64,000 nucleotides of DNA from Lethocerus indicus (Eukaryota > Arthropoda > Insecta > Hemiptera > Belostomatidae), in NCBI GenBank assembly GCA_019843655.1, contig JACDQD010000006.1:4332034-4396033 (forward strand), written 5' to 3'. The notes under the pieces were generated by a model. The model made no database searches. It saw only the letters and a program-made list of their open reading frames with translations, and had not been told where the DNA came from. Made by a program: the position numbers and the translations under genes. Below are positions 49,241 to 62,479 of the stretch, piece after piece; the stretch's first letter is position 1; each line of letters starts with the position of its first letter.

Positions 49241-51119
49241 AATTCCCTAATGAAAAAAAATTATTTGTCGAAGCTGGTGAACTGGCTGTACGCAGCCAAT
49301 CTTAGTTTACGAACTGAGATTTCATCACTGTGATTTTACTCGTCCGTGCGGTGTACGTTTATTTTTTTTTATTGGATACATCTAAAGCTGTGCGACGTTC
49401 TCGGTTGAACATAAAATATAATGTACTTGTATATAATACAGTTGGGGGAAGGTAATTACCAGGGTGTCAACTTCGACATGTTCTTCAACATTCTTCACTT
49501 TTTAAAAATGAAATTGTAAATGTATTGGGCTGTTTACCGGATACGGAATAACAATATCCCGTAACTTGGGAAACGGTGAATTTGTGTACAGAAGAGAAAA
49601 TAATATAGCGCCATATGTTTCTAGGCGGGAATCTGTGAGTGGGATCATCTACCTACCTCCTGCCTTCCCTTGTTCTCCTAATACAAAAATTGGTTTTCGC
49701 CGGTCGTCGGCTGGTGGGGACTTGACTGACTGACACAAATTATTGTAGAACTTGTTGCGGACACTCTGCAGCAATAATTGATTGATTCGTTATCAGATAT
49801 TAAAATATTAAAACAAAATAAAAATTATTTCGCACGGTTTATTTACAATCCTAATTAATGATGTTATAGGGGTTACATAGAGTGTAGATTCTCCCGATTA
49901 TCACATCAATATTGTTAAAAATTTATGATCAATGTACTACAGTATTTAAGTATATATATATATACATATATGTAGTAAGGCCAATAGACCGGAATGCATG
50001 TAGGAATCAATCATTTTATCGATGTATCATTTGTATTTAAAGAAATAAAACTTGTTTGTATTTTGTATTTCGGGTTATATAGAAAGTGTGCACTTGAAAT
50101 CAGTTACATCTCACCCTGTTCTTTTAATAATAGACCCGAGTCTGGCATAAAGAATATGCAAAAGACAGAGGTGAGCTCACAGCATCGGGGAAAAAAGGAA
50201 AAGGTTGGGGAAAACTGAATAAAAAGCACTTATTTTTTAACATAATTTTATGTAATAAAGTGAAAAATTTGTATAGTAATGTTTTGGGAATGAAAAAACA
50301 CTTCACAATAATACATTGTCATCGTTATTAAAAATTTTTTAACACCACAAAAAAATTAAGAATAATTAATTTTGATTACCGTTCTTTTTTTTTGTAACAA
50401 ATATTTTGTCGTGTCACAACAACTGAGCCTTGCGAACAGCCGAGAGATTATTTTTATAAATATGATTGTATACATCACGGAAGACAAACAATAACATTTC
50501 AACTACAATTCACATTTTCTTTTTAATCTATACTTATCAACAGAATTTTTTTAACTCTCAACAGAAATATCTTCTTACTATATATATATATAGATATATA
50601 TAGATATACCAACAACAAAATGTGGCACATACTGGAATACTGGATACATGTCATATAATAGTAGTTTTCGTTTTAATATTTTTTTTTTTTTGGTCGCCAA
50701 TAAATACTGTAATTTTCTTCTGAACATACACTAAACCTAACAATTACTTTTTTCAACTGTTTACTTATAAATTTTTTATTTACTTTTTTCACGACTACAA
50801 TTAGGTGGGATCAGTTATCTATTGGAGAGGAGATAACTAGATGCTTATTCACAAAAACAAAAACAAAAAGGAACAGTATTGATTGATGTAAATAGTAGTA
50901 GTAATAATGATAGTTATTAAAAATTCCTTGTGCACAGTCATTTCCATTTTTTTTTCTTAAAAAAAGACAAGTTACAAAATACTCGTTCAGTTCATCGGAC
51001 TCTCTAGTGCACTTCAATGAGTTTTATTATTAAGTTTTCAGTCCTTTTTGTTTTAATTTAACAATTATACAGGACAGTAATTAAGTACCGATTCATGTTC
51101 TATTATACATACTGAGTTT

Positions 51120-51599
51120 TTAATTGAACCTTGTTCGGATTTAAAATAAAGATATACATATCTACTAACTGCTCAGAGGAACAAATTATGTTTCAAAAAC
51201 TACTTGGATTAATTTCTGTAAATCCTTACTTGACTAACTGACAACTGTTGTAATTTGTCTGTTCTGTTTGGCAAAAAAATATTTACAGCAAAATAACTGC
51301 CAGTATTTAGTTATGAAACAATCTCAGGGTAAATGGATAAATTACCGGATGAAATATCTGTTCTATCTCTTATTCTGATACCGCACAGAAATAATGAAAA
51401 TGGTAACTGCCTTAATAATTCTCTCTATATTTTAAACTCTAGATTTATTCATTAAGTTTTATAGAGTCACTCATACAAATTAAATGATTGTTCCTTTTGC
51501 AGTTATAGACTTACACAGAATTAATTTTTTAGTTCAACAACAATAGAGTTTTACATTTTTTCAAATTTTTACAGCTGATTTGTCATTATGAAAATCTAA
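51120..51599. repeat. 480-bp duplication, copy A
   Basis: It runs from TTAATTGAACCTTGTTCGG to TCATTATGAAAATCTAA in the Hr39 downstream region. It matches copy B at 55654-56133 over the same length with no gaps and about six substitutions by eye. Confidence 0.95.
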
Positions 51600-53336
51600 A
51601 GAGGCCAGAGTCTGTTACAACAGGTGTCTGTTACACCAGCTTGTAAAAACTACAATTTATTGTCAAATAACTTTCAAACTAAGTCCATTCTTTCTTTCAT
51701 AAAAGAGGAAATTTCTTGCTTAATGTCAATGAATTGAATTACATAAAGGTTACCATTTGATAATAATGGATTGATTGAGGGTATACGTCTCTATTGCTCT
51801 TTACATGAGGAGTTTTTAAACAAACAAGAAACAAAAAAAAAGGCGTATCTCCACTAAAAAATACTTTACTTTGGTTTGGTTTCACAGTTGTATTTGGAAT
51901 CGCTAAAAGCAGAAAAAGTGTGGATTCGGTTTTGAATGTGGTGGTGGTTAACTCAGTCGTTGAAAAAATAAAGCTCAAATCTCACAGACAAAAAAATTAG
52001 AATATAGTTTCATATACTCGTGGATTTGCTGACATTTCTCAACAGACCATTTACAGAAACTGAACACACAACAAAGAGTCAAGTGTCAATTTTTTGATAA
52101 ATACTTTGAAGAAATATATAAATTATATTCGCTGTTAATAACATTTGTTTCAACCTCTTTACATCTTCTATTTAAATCGTATATTCAGAATTTTCCTTTC
52201 AATCTTTTTTATTTTAACAAAGACTTTTCATATAAACTGTAAATTAAGCCTTTTAAAAATGAATTATTTATATATACTAATACATATATATAAACAATTT
52301 CAATTATAATAATATATTCTATTTTAATAATTTTCTTTTTTTTACCTAGAAAAGCTTTGATTTATATATTTATATTTATATATATATATTTATATATTTA
52401 TAAAACAGACTACTTTTTGAAAGTAAGCCTCTCTCTTCATCATACACACACGCAAAGGGGTCAACTGCCTGTTTACTGTTGACACATTGCCCAAATCACA
52501 TTTAAATACCATTTATATATATACATATATATATGAGCTCGCTCCAGTAAAAGTCAAGCTTTCTTTATGCACTTTTCAATATCATGTTTTATAATGTAGA
52601 ATTAAAAATTATGCCATTAGAATATGTTAAAAAGAATTCAATTCATACCCATTTTCCAAGTTCAGAGTTAAATATTAATGTTAAATAAACGTCTCTTGTA
52701 AAAATAAAAAATACAAAAATAACAACAAGAGTACTTTGCTTACAATATATACTTTCTTTTACTTAACAATTAACAGTTATTACTGAATAATGCCAAAAAC
52801 AAAATTTGTCTCAATTCATGAAATTTGCAAAACTACCAGTCCTTATACCCCCATTATTAAATATGGATGAATTATTACTCAATCCACTACTAACAACCTA
52901 TTTAACGAACATCAAAAATTATATTGGTTTTTTTCAGAAAAGAAATTAAAGCCCACAAATCCAAAAACTAAATGACTTGCATAATTAACAAATGAATAAA
53001 TCATAACCATTCATTTGCATCATCCCCATTATTATTAAACTCAGATTTTTATTTTAACTCAATCTGAAAGACGACTATAGCAAATCTGAAATTAAAAAAA
53101 CATTTTCAATGCGCAATATAATATGTATCTGTTGTAATTTAAATATATTATATACTCGTTACATATTATTGATTTGCTTCCCATCAACAAATAAAGTCTA
53201 CAATTTAAACTTGTAAAAAATAAATTAATTCGAATAATTTATAGAGATATGAAGTGTCACTAGATTTTCTTTTTCGAGTAAATTTTGTTTTTTCTAACAA
53301 TTTTGAAACAATTAACAATTTCAATAAGTTAATAAA

Positions 53337-53379
53337 TCTATATAGATATAGATATAGATATAGATATATATATATATAA
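53337..53379. repeat. GATATA/TA microsatellite
   Basis: Several TAGATA units pass into a TA run, in the AT-rich region downstream of Hr39. Confidence 0.85.
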
Positions 53380-54344
53380 AAAAACACAACAGGTCAAACT
53401 TTGTGAAACAAATGCTTGGGCAAAATTCAATTCGACAGGCAATCAACCAATATATATAAAACCAACTGATTCGCAACAATAAAAAAAATATTAGATACAC
53501 AATAGTACTCTCAATTTTTTTTATAAACACTTCATTGTAAAAAAATGCTTATATATATATATATATATATAAAACAAGGCGCAAAAATGTACGTATAATA
53601 CTAGTTTCTTTTTATTTATTTTTCTTTTTTCAATTAATGGACGATTTTTTAAACCACTCCGTTAATTATAACTTCAAATTAGTACTAATAACTAATATCA
53701 AATATAATAATATAATTAGAATAATAATAATTATATTTACAGAGCAACAGTAATTAAATAGAAAAGAAAACAATACTTCTTTTCCTCCTTTTTTTAATAT
53801 ATTACCTTTTTCAAAAAAAGGAATTTACTCTTTTATGGGATACAAACAATAATTAATTGGACCTCTAAATTATGCTTACACGCGCACACGAATACATATA
53901 TGTATATATATTTATTTATTTATATACACATATATGTAAAAAGGGGGACTGTGTTCAGATTATACATACATATATAGATGACACGTAAATTGGTGTCATC
54001 AAAAACACTCCGACGTGGCTGAACTGTTGGTTTTTTGAGAGCAAAGGCACAGGTTTAAAGAGGCGACTCCTGTAATCACGAATATTTTAATTTAAAAACA
54101 ATTGTAGAGTTAAAATTAAAATCGTACAAAAATTAAATGAAAAGGACCCTGTACATTATATCTGAATATTTCCAGGCAGAAAAATGCTTAAGCCATGGCC
54201 AATAATTACAGTTAGAAAATTGAATCTATTAAAGTCAGCTTACTCAGAAAAATGCAGGTAGACAAAATAATGGTGCTGGGGGCAATAATTAATTATTATA
54301 CTGACATTAGATTGTAATAAGAAATATGACTCATACCTTAGCAA

Positions 54345-57300
54345 TCAGTGATCTCCCCTGAGTAATTCCATTAGGAGATTAAAGCTAGGGCCTTCACCTT
54401 CCTTGCTTTTAATAGTTAACATCTCCTTTCCAACCTGAAAAATTGCCAAATAGATCAATCCTAAAGGAATTTTGAAATACAATAGCACCAATAGCAAGAC
54501 CTATATAGATCTAGTCTAGAAATCTACTTGGACCACAATGAGAGTTGATTCTGTATTAGTAGAAAATGAGAAATGGCATACCTGACAAGTTCTCTGAAGG
54601 TCGGGTATCCTGAGGAGCAGTTCACCAAACTTGGAAGGAATGTCAGGGTAGTGATTGGAAGTGTACTGCTGCAACGCCTGCAGTGCAGTCTCCTGAGATG
54701 CTCTCACCTTTTCAGGTTCCTTCAGTTCACTCGCATCTGTATAAAATATAAAATATAAAATATAAAATATAAAATATAAAATATAAAATATAAAATATAA
54801 AATATAAAATATAAAATATAAAATATAAAATATAAAATATAAAATATAAAATATAAAATATAAAATATAAAATATAAAATATAAAATATAAAATATAAAA
54901 TATAAAATATAAAATATAAAATATTTATGTCCAGCTAACCTAGTTTTAACCTAACTTAGCCCAACAACTGGAGACACTTTGAACTTACCACTCGTAGAAC
55001 TAAACTACAACTTGTACAACTAAATTTTAATAATATGGCCAGTATCACAAATTCTTATTTTCATTTCTCGAACTTAAATCAGTTTGAACGAATAAATAAA
55101 TAAAAAAAATATAAATATCAGTCCTTCGAATTTTCCCACCTTTCAATAAGATGTATTTCACTTTTATTTAACGAATGTTAATTAGTAAAAGGTACAAAAA
55201 AGGTGGACACTCGAATGAAAAAAAAAATGAGCCAACCTGAAGTCAGCAGTACGATGACCTTCATCGCCACGTACTCGTAGCGGTCGACGCGAAGTCTGCG
55301 CAGGTGTTCAGTGAAATTGAGCATGCGCTCGATGGGCGCGCCGAGCCCCAGTTTGCGCGCCTCGCTCAGAGATATGCACTTGCCGAGGGACACGCGTATC
55401 TCGCCCGGCGACGACATAGACCGGAAACAGCACGAGAACAACAACAGCTCGCACCACGCGTTGATCAGCAGCGAGATCTGGTCGTCTATCTATTACAAAC
55501 AAATCACAAACCGACGTTAGAGTGAGGATTCGACGGCGCATAATTCATACAAGTCAATCGGCACTCGTTATTATTTATTGTTTACGACTTTTCAGAATAG
55601 AGTCCGATTATTTGAATCCGCAGTGGATAAATTACCGGATGAAATATCCGTTCTTAATTGAACCTTGTTCGGATTTAAAATAAAGATATACATATCTACT
55701 AACTGCTCAGAGGAACAAATTATGTTTCAAAAACTACTTGGATTAATTTCTGTAAATCCTTACTCGACTAACTGACAACTGTTGTAATTTGTCTGTTCTG
55801 TTAGGCAAAAAAATATTTACAGCAAAATAACTGCCAGTATTTAGTTATGAAACAATCTCAGGGTAAATGGATAAATTACCGGATGAAATATCTGTTCTAT
55901 CTCTTATTCCGATACCGCACAGAAATAATGAAAATGGTAACTGCCTTAATAATTCTCTCTATATTTTAAACTCTAGATTTATTCATCAAGTTTTATAGAG
56001 TCACTCATACAAATTAAATGATTGTTCCTTTTGCAGTTATAGACTTACGCAGAATTAATTTTTTAGTTCAACGACAATAGAGTTTTACATTTTTTCAAAT
56101 TTTTACAGCTGATTTGTCATTATGAAAATCTAATCATAATTGATACAAGTCAATCAGCGCTCGTTATTATTTATTGTTTACGACTTTTCAGAATAGAGTC
56201 CGATTATTTGAATCCGCAGTACTATGCCAAATAGATAAAACAACAGTTCTTTTTTAAAACAAACAGTCATGAAAATTGGTACAAAAAAACGGCGCCGCCA
56301 CTTACAGAAATATTTTTAAAAAGCGGTAAAGACTTGCACCACTTGACAATTTTATAGAGCCTGTGATCTGCAATATTGCACAGGTTAGCACTGAGGTCGG
56401 GTGAACTGCCAGCGGTGGGTACTCTCGGGCCACCGCTGTTCGGTTTCGGGTCAGTTTCATTGTACTGCCACAAGTGTTCGACTTCCATTATTTCCTGTAA
56501 AATTAGGAGGTATGAAATTTCAATTGACAAATTAAATACAATTCAACATTTTTACAACTTAAAAATATCTCTAGATATATATTTAATAAAAACGGAACAA
56601 AAACTGTATCGATCCATTTAAATTAGCGGTTCCCCAATTTGGGCTACAAAGCCCAAAATTTTCAAAATTCTTTATTCAAAAATAATAATCCTCTAACCTT
56701 TGGTTCGATACAAAAATATGCAATACACAGTCATTTGATCGCTTCAAATATTTATTTTAATTTATATTTTGTTTAGACCATTTATTATCCCAACGAAAGG
56801 CAGTAAGACCTGACATAAGGTAAGTGTTTACAAAGTGATAAATTACCTGCAAGAGGGTAGGTATGGGGTGCGCGCCCTGGGAAGGTTCCTGTGGCCTAGG
56901 TTGTGTTGGTTCGACGCACTTGGTAGGCTCCGCTCCTCCAACAAGGCCGGCGGGTACTGTGTACGAACACTGATATGTACTCCTGCCGCCTCTTGTCCTG
57001 TCCTCCCTGATTGCTGTACGAATAATTACATTTAATGTAAAGGTCTTGGAATACGTTGTAAGAAAAAGGATGTATGCAAAGAATAATTATGATGATAATA
57101 ATAAATAATATAAGGAATAAACAATAAAGAGACAATCACTGTAATATTATGTGTAAGTTCTTGATATTGAACAGAATTAGAAAAATTATTTTACTAAAAA
57201 AAAAAATGTTAAAAAATTAACCGATCACCATTTTTGCACTAGTTTCACATCAAGACTAGAGTATAAATTCAGAATAATGAAACGTTGTGGTGATATGAAC

Positions 57301-60300
57301 AGTATATAGATTATCCGTACCTTCGAGTTTCATTCCCATCGTGAGGCACTTTTCGAATCTGCAGGCTGGACACTTTTTGCGCGTCGTTATTGTCACCGGG
57401 CAAGAGGAGCCTCGGAGGCAGACATAGTTTTTCCTGTTCTGTACAGTCCGTTTGAAAAACCCCTTACAGCTCTCACACGAAAATATGCCGTAGTGGAATC
57501 CGGAAATCTTGTCCCCACAAATTGGGCACGGGCTAAAATATGTTAATAAATGAGTTAATATACGGGACAAACGAATATAACTGAAAAAATTCTTTTTAAT
57601 ATCATTTGATAAAATTATATTTCATTTAGGATGGATAATTCTTACTATCCACTATTTAAGGTACTTATGCATGAAAGGAGAGTCTGTGAAATGAATTTAG
57701 TTTATAAGGTGGCCAACTTGAAAAAATGGAAATAAGGAGCAAATTATATTTAAATTGTTTTGTTTTTTGCAAATACAAACAATTAAAATTTAATATTTGC
57801 GGATAAGGAGATAATAAATAAATATCCCAAAAACTTCCAAGAGTAATATACATCAAGAATTCATGTTATATTAAATGAGCGGTTTCGTGCAGTTTATATA
57901 AAAAATAAACAAATAAAATGCGTTCTCGACACATACCTGTTAATTAGCTGTTGTCTGCTGATGCCGGGTGAAGCAAGACCAGCCGAATGTTGAACAATAT
58001 CGGCTGTTAAAGAATTTAACTTCTCTTCTTGTGGACCAGTTTCATCTGTAACAAAGTATTTGTTTCACTACACATATTACTTAAAGGGGACAAATAAAAG
58101 AGTGACAAATCATTTTATACATTTTACTTTGTTATTAATATTTAGATTTTGTTCTAAACTTGAGGCAGAAAAATAAAATGTGTTTGTAATAATTAATGTA
58201 ATTAATATTCAGTTTTAAAATTGTATTTTTAGAATTATTTGTAATATGTTTATGAGTTAATATTTGATGTTAACATTTCATATTATTTGCTGTTATTTAT
58301 AATAAACATTAGCTTTGGTTTAATAATATAATTAAGAAAGGTATTATTTTTTGTTAATTAAAAGATGAAAAATATACATATATATGAATATGTGTTTTAT
58401 TATTATCTCAAAATTATTTTTTTTTATTTATTCAAAAACAAATGAAATAATTAAAGCCCACATTTATTGTTATCACGTGTTTCCTCATTTGTCATAGGCG
58501 GTTCCACATTTTTGACTTTCCAAATTTTTTCCAGTGATTTCCAGAAATTCTTGGGTTTTAAGGGCCACACGTTTCCTGTTTTAGATTTTCCAACACCTGA
58601 ACATTATTAAATATGCGAGTTAATTAATTGTTTTTCAGTTGAAAATTCCCCCTTACTCAGCAGACCACGAAATCTTTTGTTTGTTGTATGTCTTAATGTT
58701 TGCAATCTGAGAAGCAGTTAGTAATTTGTTAATTCTTAAAAGCGGCCAATACAGGTATGGGTAAATATTAGTATATTAAGTTGTACATATTTTTAATTAG
58801 AACAATTTTAAAGACATTTTGTATGTTAATTATTTAAATATATTAGTTAATTATGTTATTAGTAAAATTGCATCCCATTTCAAGTGGTGTACTGTGTAAA
58901 ATAGTGCATGATAATTACCTTGCATGGTGTAATCATGCGCTCCAGTTCTTGTGTTGAGGACAGGTGACGGATAACCTGGCCTGTGTATGTGCCTTCCCTG
59001 TATTGGAGAATGCGTTGGGGAGAACTGAGTTGGAGATTCTGACACCGATGAATAACTGAAAACAACATTTTAAATTAAGAACACTTGAGAAATATATAAC
59101 ATTAAGTGATAACAATATTGATGAAGTAGCCATCCAGACCCAATCTACAGTATTTACAAATGAAAATTATTAATGATTGTAATATATTTGAGTAATAATA
59201 CCATAGCAGTAGAACAGTATTGTTCTAGATAGTTAGATACTCTATTGTTACTAGATCAGGTACATTATTAAAAAAATTATATCAGTGTAAAACAGCCAAT
59301 TGTTTTATAAATGCAGTTAAAAAAGAAATAATAAAATTCACCTAATGCTTAATGAGTAAATAATGAACCTGGATCTGAATTTTGTTAAATATGAATCTAA
59401 ATGCCAGCCTCCTACAACTAACAGTCTTAATGGCTGGAAATAAACCATTGAGACAGTTTTCTGAGAAAACCTCTGAGAAAGATTCCTTACAGATGATTAC
59501 AGTAGCCAAAATATCCAATAAATATATTCACACCATATGACCAGTTTAGTAATTTCAAGAAACAACATCAATTTTGTATGAAACAGTGTGGGAAACATAT
59601 ACTTATGTTCCCAAAATGTTATACAACATGGTATAATAGACTGTATGGATTTAAATTAGGCCGGAATAAATAAATAATTGTATACTACCTATGGCTGTAA
59701 CAGCTAGAATGCTGTGAACCGCCATATTGGGAAGCGTCGCTGTTGTTTCTCGATAGGGAGGGTGTGAACGGGCTGGATATCCCTGAGGATGACGACAGTA
59801 TGTGTCGTGAAGTGACAGGACTTGCTGTCGGTGAATAGCACGAATACACAGCCGAATCAGGACTGGGTGTAGGTCCAGGACCTTTCAACACTCCATTGTA
59901 CCCATTACCTAAACAAATTTAGCATCACAATAAAATATACTTGCTTTAAATATGCTTCAATACTATAATATATATGCATACATACATGGTACATTTCTCT
60001 AAAATTAAGAATAGTGCATAATAAAATTAACAATACTTACTGAGTAATTTGTCCATCAACAAGGGTAGATCAGATTGTGAGCTCAAATTATTTGCCCTCA
60101 ATTGTTCCATCACTTTATCAGTCTAAAATAAATAGGAAAGGAACTATAAGTATAATTCATAAAATGAAAATGCAATCAGTGTTATTTTAAATTGGGCAGT
60201 TGAAGTTATACTATTACAAATATTTATTATTTTTAATGGTCCTTACTATCCAAATCTGGCACAAAATGTTCATGAGATAATAATTAAATTCTGAACATTT

Positions 60301-62479
60301 AAAATAAAAATTCCTTCATTACCTCATTAGTGAATTTAAGTGGCTGAGGTTTCTCATCTTCCCCATGTCCAATAATAGTACTACACGTACTGTTACTGTG
60401 TGATTGTACTCCTTCCATTGAACTGTCCTCTGGGTCCTGAAGGAATTTGAAATCACTTTTATAGTTTCGTATTTAAGTCAAGTTTATTCAAATACTGCCA
60501 TTAATCCATTAGCAAATATACAGTGGTTATATGACTGTTATATAACTGTAATGAGACAATGTGCTTCCCTATAATTATTTAATAACCAAATTAATAATTT
60601 TTAGAAGCTCTTTTGGAGTCTAACTCTATGAATCTGTTCTACACTGACAACATTTTTAAATATTCTTTTCATTATTATTTTAAATAAATTAAATATACAT
60701 TAATATACAGTGAGTTAGTAATAATTAAATGTATAAAATGTATAAATTATTAAGGTGAAATAAACATCTTAGAATATACAATGAAAAAATGAAACAGTTC
60801 TGTGAAAGTAACATTTTTTTCAACTAATTTATCAGATGATTAATATATGGCTAGATAGCTGTTAATTCAATATTTGCCCACTGTCATATCAATCATCAAA
60901 TAGATTCATGTCAAAGTAAGAAAGAGAATAGGTCATTCACTAAATGGTTCTACAGTAGGATTCATATATTTATATTTAATCATGCATTGTTCAACTAAAT
61001 TGTATCATTATTTAGTTTCCAAATCTCTGCATTCAATAAAAATAATAAAAAAAACCCATTAAACAGGCAATTTACCGGCTTAATTGTTGCCATATCTGAA
61101 TCTGAGAGTTCACCTTCCCAAGACATGGGCCTCTCAATTGACTCCCGCAGTTCATCCCCTCTTTTCTTCTTATTCCTTAAATTTACTGAAAAACAAATGG
61201 AAATGAAAGTAAATTAAATACGAACACTAAATAAAATATATCAAGCACCACTTTTTTAACAAGCTGAAAACAATTATAACAGGTTTTAATACGGATGACT
61301 GCATGGATTATTCATACATTAAAATGAATGTATAGGTAGAGACAACACAATCTATCCATTACCTGTTTCACTGGTGAAGTTGCTGACTTCAGCATCAGCT
61401 GCTGATGAGTCCTCATCAATTCCGGACATTTGTTCACCACTGACAAGCACCGAACATTTACCACCAATGTTACTATTGCCTGCAAAGCATAAAGAAATTA
61501 CAAGTATTAATCACAAGTGTAACAGTGAATATTAATTATTGAAAAAATGTCAATAAATAATTAATTTTAATTTGGTAAAATGCCAGTTTTTAAGAATTTA
61601 TAGATACATACAATAATTATGTATATCAGTACATGTGTGTATTAATATACAAGCACACTTCATTAAAAAAATGAATGAAAACAGTATTTTTTTTTTCTAA
61701 TGAACATAAAGATCATACAATGATAAACAAAATAATGAGAAACACTCACCATTACATTGAGGTTGATAATACTTTTGTTCCTTATCTGGAAGCAGAAAAC
61801 AAGAGCAGGTTAAAAAAACATCGATCAATTAAAAACTGTGTAATATAATTATTGTATTATTGTTAAATAACAATATCATTATTTTCAACCCGAGCAATAC
61901 ATGTTATGGCTGTAAATGTTATAATATGTTATCATATAAAATGTTTGGTGATATCAGATCTTATCATTTTCTCTCACTTTGATACTAGATTGGATCAAAA
62001 CAAGAAACATCTCTCCTGCTATCTTCCGATACTACGCTAGAACGATTTCTCGCCATTTTACCGGTGGCTATTAGTAATGTAAGTATAATAAATGTAATTT
62101 ACGTGTAGTAATGAACGACTCGTTTGACAATGATCGGTCCAATATCATAAATACAAATCCGAAAAGTTTGGAAACTACTAATAGTGGTAACAGGTTAAAA
62201 AAACTGTTACTACTTTAACATCAATGTCGCCAACTGTATCTTACAGTTGTGGTAATAAAACGGTTAGGAAAAAAGTGTAAATGCACGGTTTTCTTTTATT
62301 TTATTGTTGTAATAAAATCCTGAGATTAAGAGTATAGGTATTGGTTTACCGTGTGGTTGGTGGTGTATGCTGATGGTGGTGACCTGCCTGGGGGGCGGTG
62401 ACGCGGGCCACTTGGTGGTGCCGCCTCCTCCGCCGCCGCCTCCTCCTCCTCCTCCACCTCCGCCTCCGCCCGCCTCCAT
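54345..62479 (-). CDS. Hr39: Nuclear receptor Hr39 (NR5B), complete
   Basis: Fifteen coding exons on the minus strand: 62350-62479, 61750-61785, 61363-61479, 61076-61185, 60323-60436, 60041-60122, 59689-59908, 58919-59055, 57937-58045, 57321-57532, 56847-57013, 56306-56494, 55237-55489, 54582-54736, 54345-54434. They total 2121 nt, giving 706 residues with all phases matching. The start is an ATG followed by a 17-glycine run. [14 protein letters not shown] is an Hr39 signature in the N-terminal region. The two-zinc-finger DNA-binding domain begins at Cys354, followed by the [11 protein letters not shown] extension. The ligand-binding domain runs from about residue 479 ([11 protein letters not shown]) to the end ([12 protein letters not shown]). 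In Drosophila, Hr39 is an FTZ-F1 relative that binds the same sites and controls ecdysone-linked timing and the female reproductive glands. Confidence 0.95.
54740..54923. repeat. (TATAAAA)n array, about 26 copies
   Basis: A 7-bp unit is repeated almost perfectly for 184 bp. On the Hr39 strand it reads (TTTTATA)n and ends directly at the CAG acceptor (54737-54739) of exon 54582-54736. The repeat therefore supplies the whole upstream acceptor region. Confidence 0.95.
55539..55624. repeat. 86-bp direct repeat, left of copy B
   Basis: It runs from CATAATTCATACAAGTC to TTTGAATCCGCAGT and recurs at 56135-56220 with three differences by eye. The two bracket the inserted DNA. Confidence 0.92.
55654..56133. 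repeat. 480-bp duplication, copy B, in an Hr39 intron
   Basis: It is an ungapped copy of 51120-51599 in the same orientation. It is preceded at 55625-55653 by a separate 29-bp piece (GGATAAATTACCGG and on) that also occurs inside the copied segment (near 51337 and 55868). Confidence 0.95.
56135..56220. repeat. 86-bp direct repeat, right of copy B
   Basis: It is the partner of 55539-55624. It begins one base after copy B and ends GAATCCGCAGT. Confidence 0.92.
57321..57532 (-). other. Hr39 DNA-binding domain exon
   Basis: It encodes both zinc fingers. Finger 1 has Cys354, 357, 371 and 374 ([15 protein letters not shown]-box CESCKG). Finger 2 has Cys390, 396, 406 and 409. The exon ends in MGMKLE. 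The P-box and the following [11 protein letters not shown] block are of the FTZ-F1/NR5 type, which binds extended AGGTCA half-sites as a monomer. Confidence 0.95.

Larger units (their letters stand above)
48438..54344 (-). other. Intergenic DNA and long Hr39 3' region
   Basis: No conserved coding sequence is seen on either strand. The left end holds a partial copy of the inverted-repeat element (48912-49240). From about 49900 to 54344 the DNA is extremely AT-rich and homopolymer-rich, as expected of a long 3' UTR for minus-strand Hr39, but no transcript end can be fixed. Source copy A of the 480-bp duplication is at 51120-51599. Confidence 0.5.
55237..56494 (-). other. Hr39 ligand-binding domain, first two exons
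   Basis: Exon 56306-56494 carries the start of the LBD ([32 protein letters not shown]). Exon 55237-55489 carries [22 protein letters not shown], then [20 protein letters not shown]. The domain is finished by exons 54582-54736 and 54345-54434. The 816-bp intron between the first two holds duplication copy B. Confidence 0.9.

Noticed and set aside
49994..50218. Plus-strand 74-codon frame followed by AATAAA
   Set aside because: The end looks like a last exon, but no upstream plus-strand exons exist and the frame lies in the presumed Hr39 3' region.
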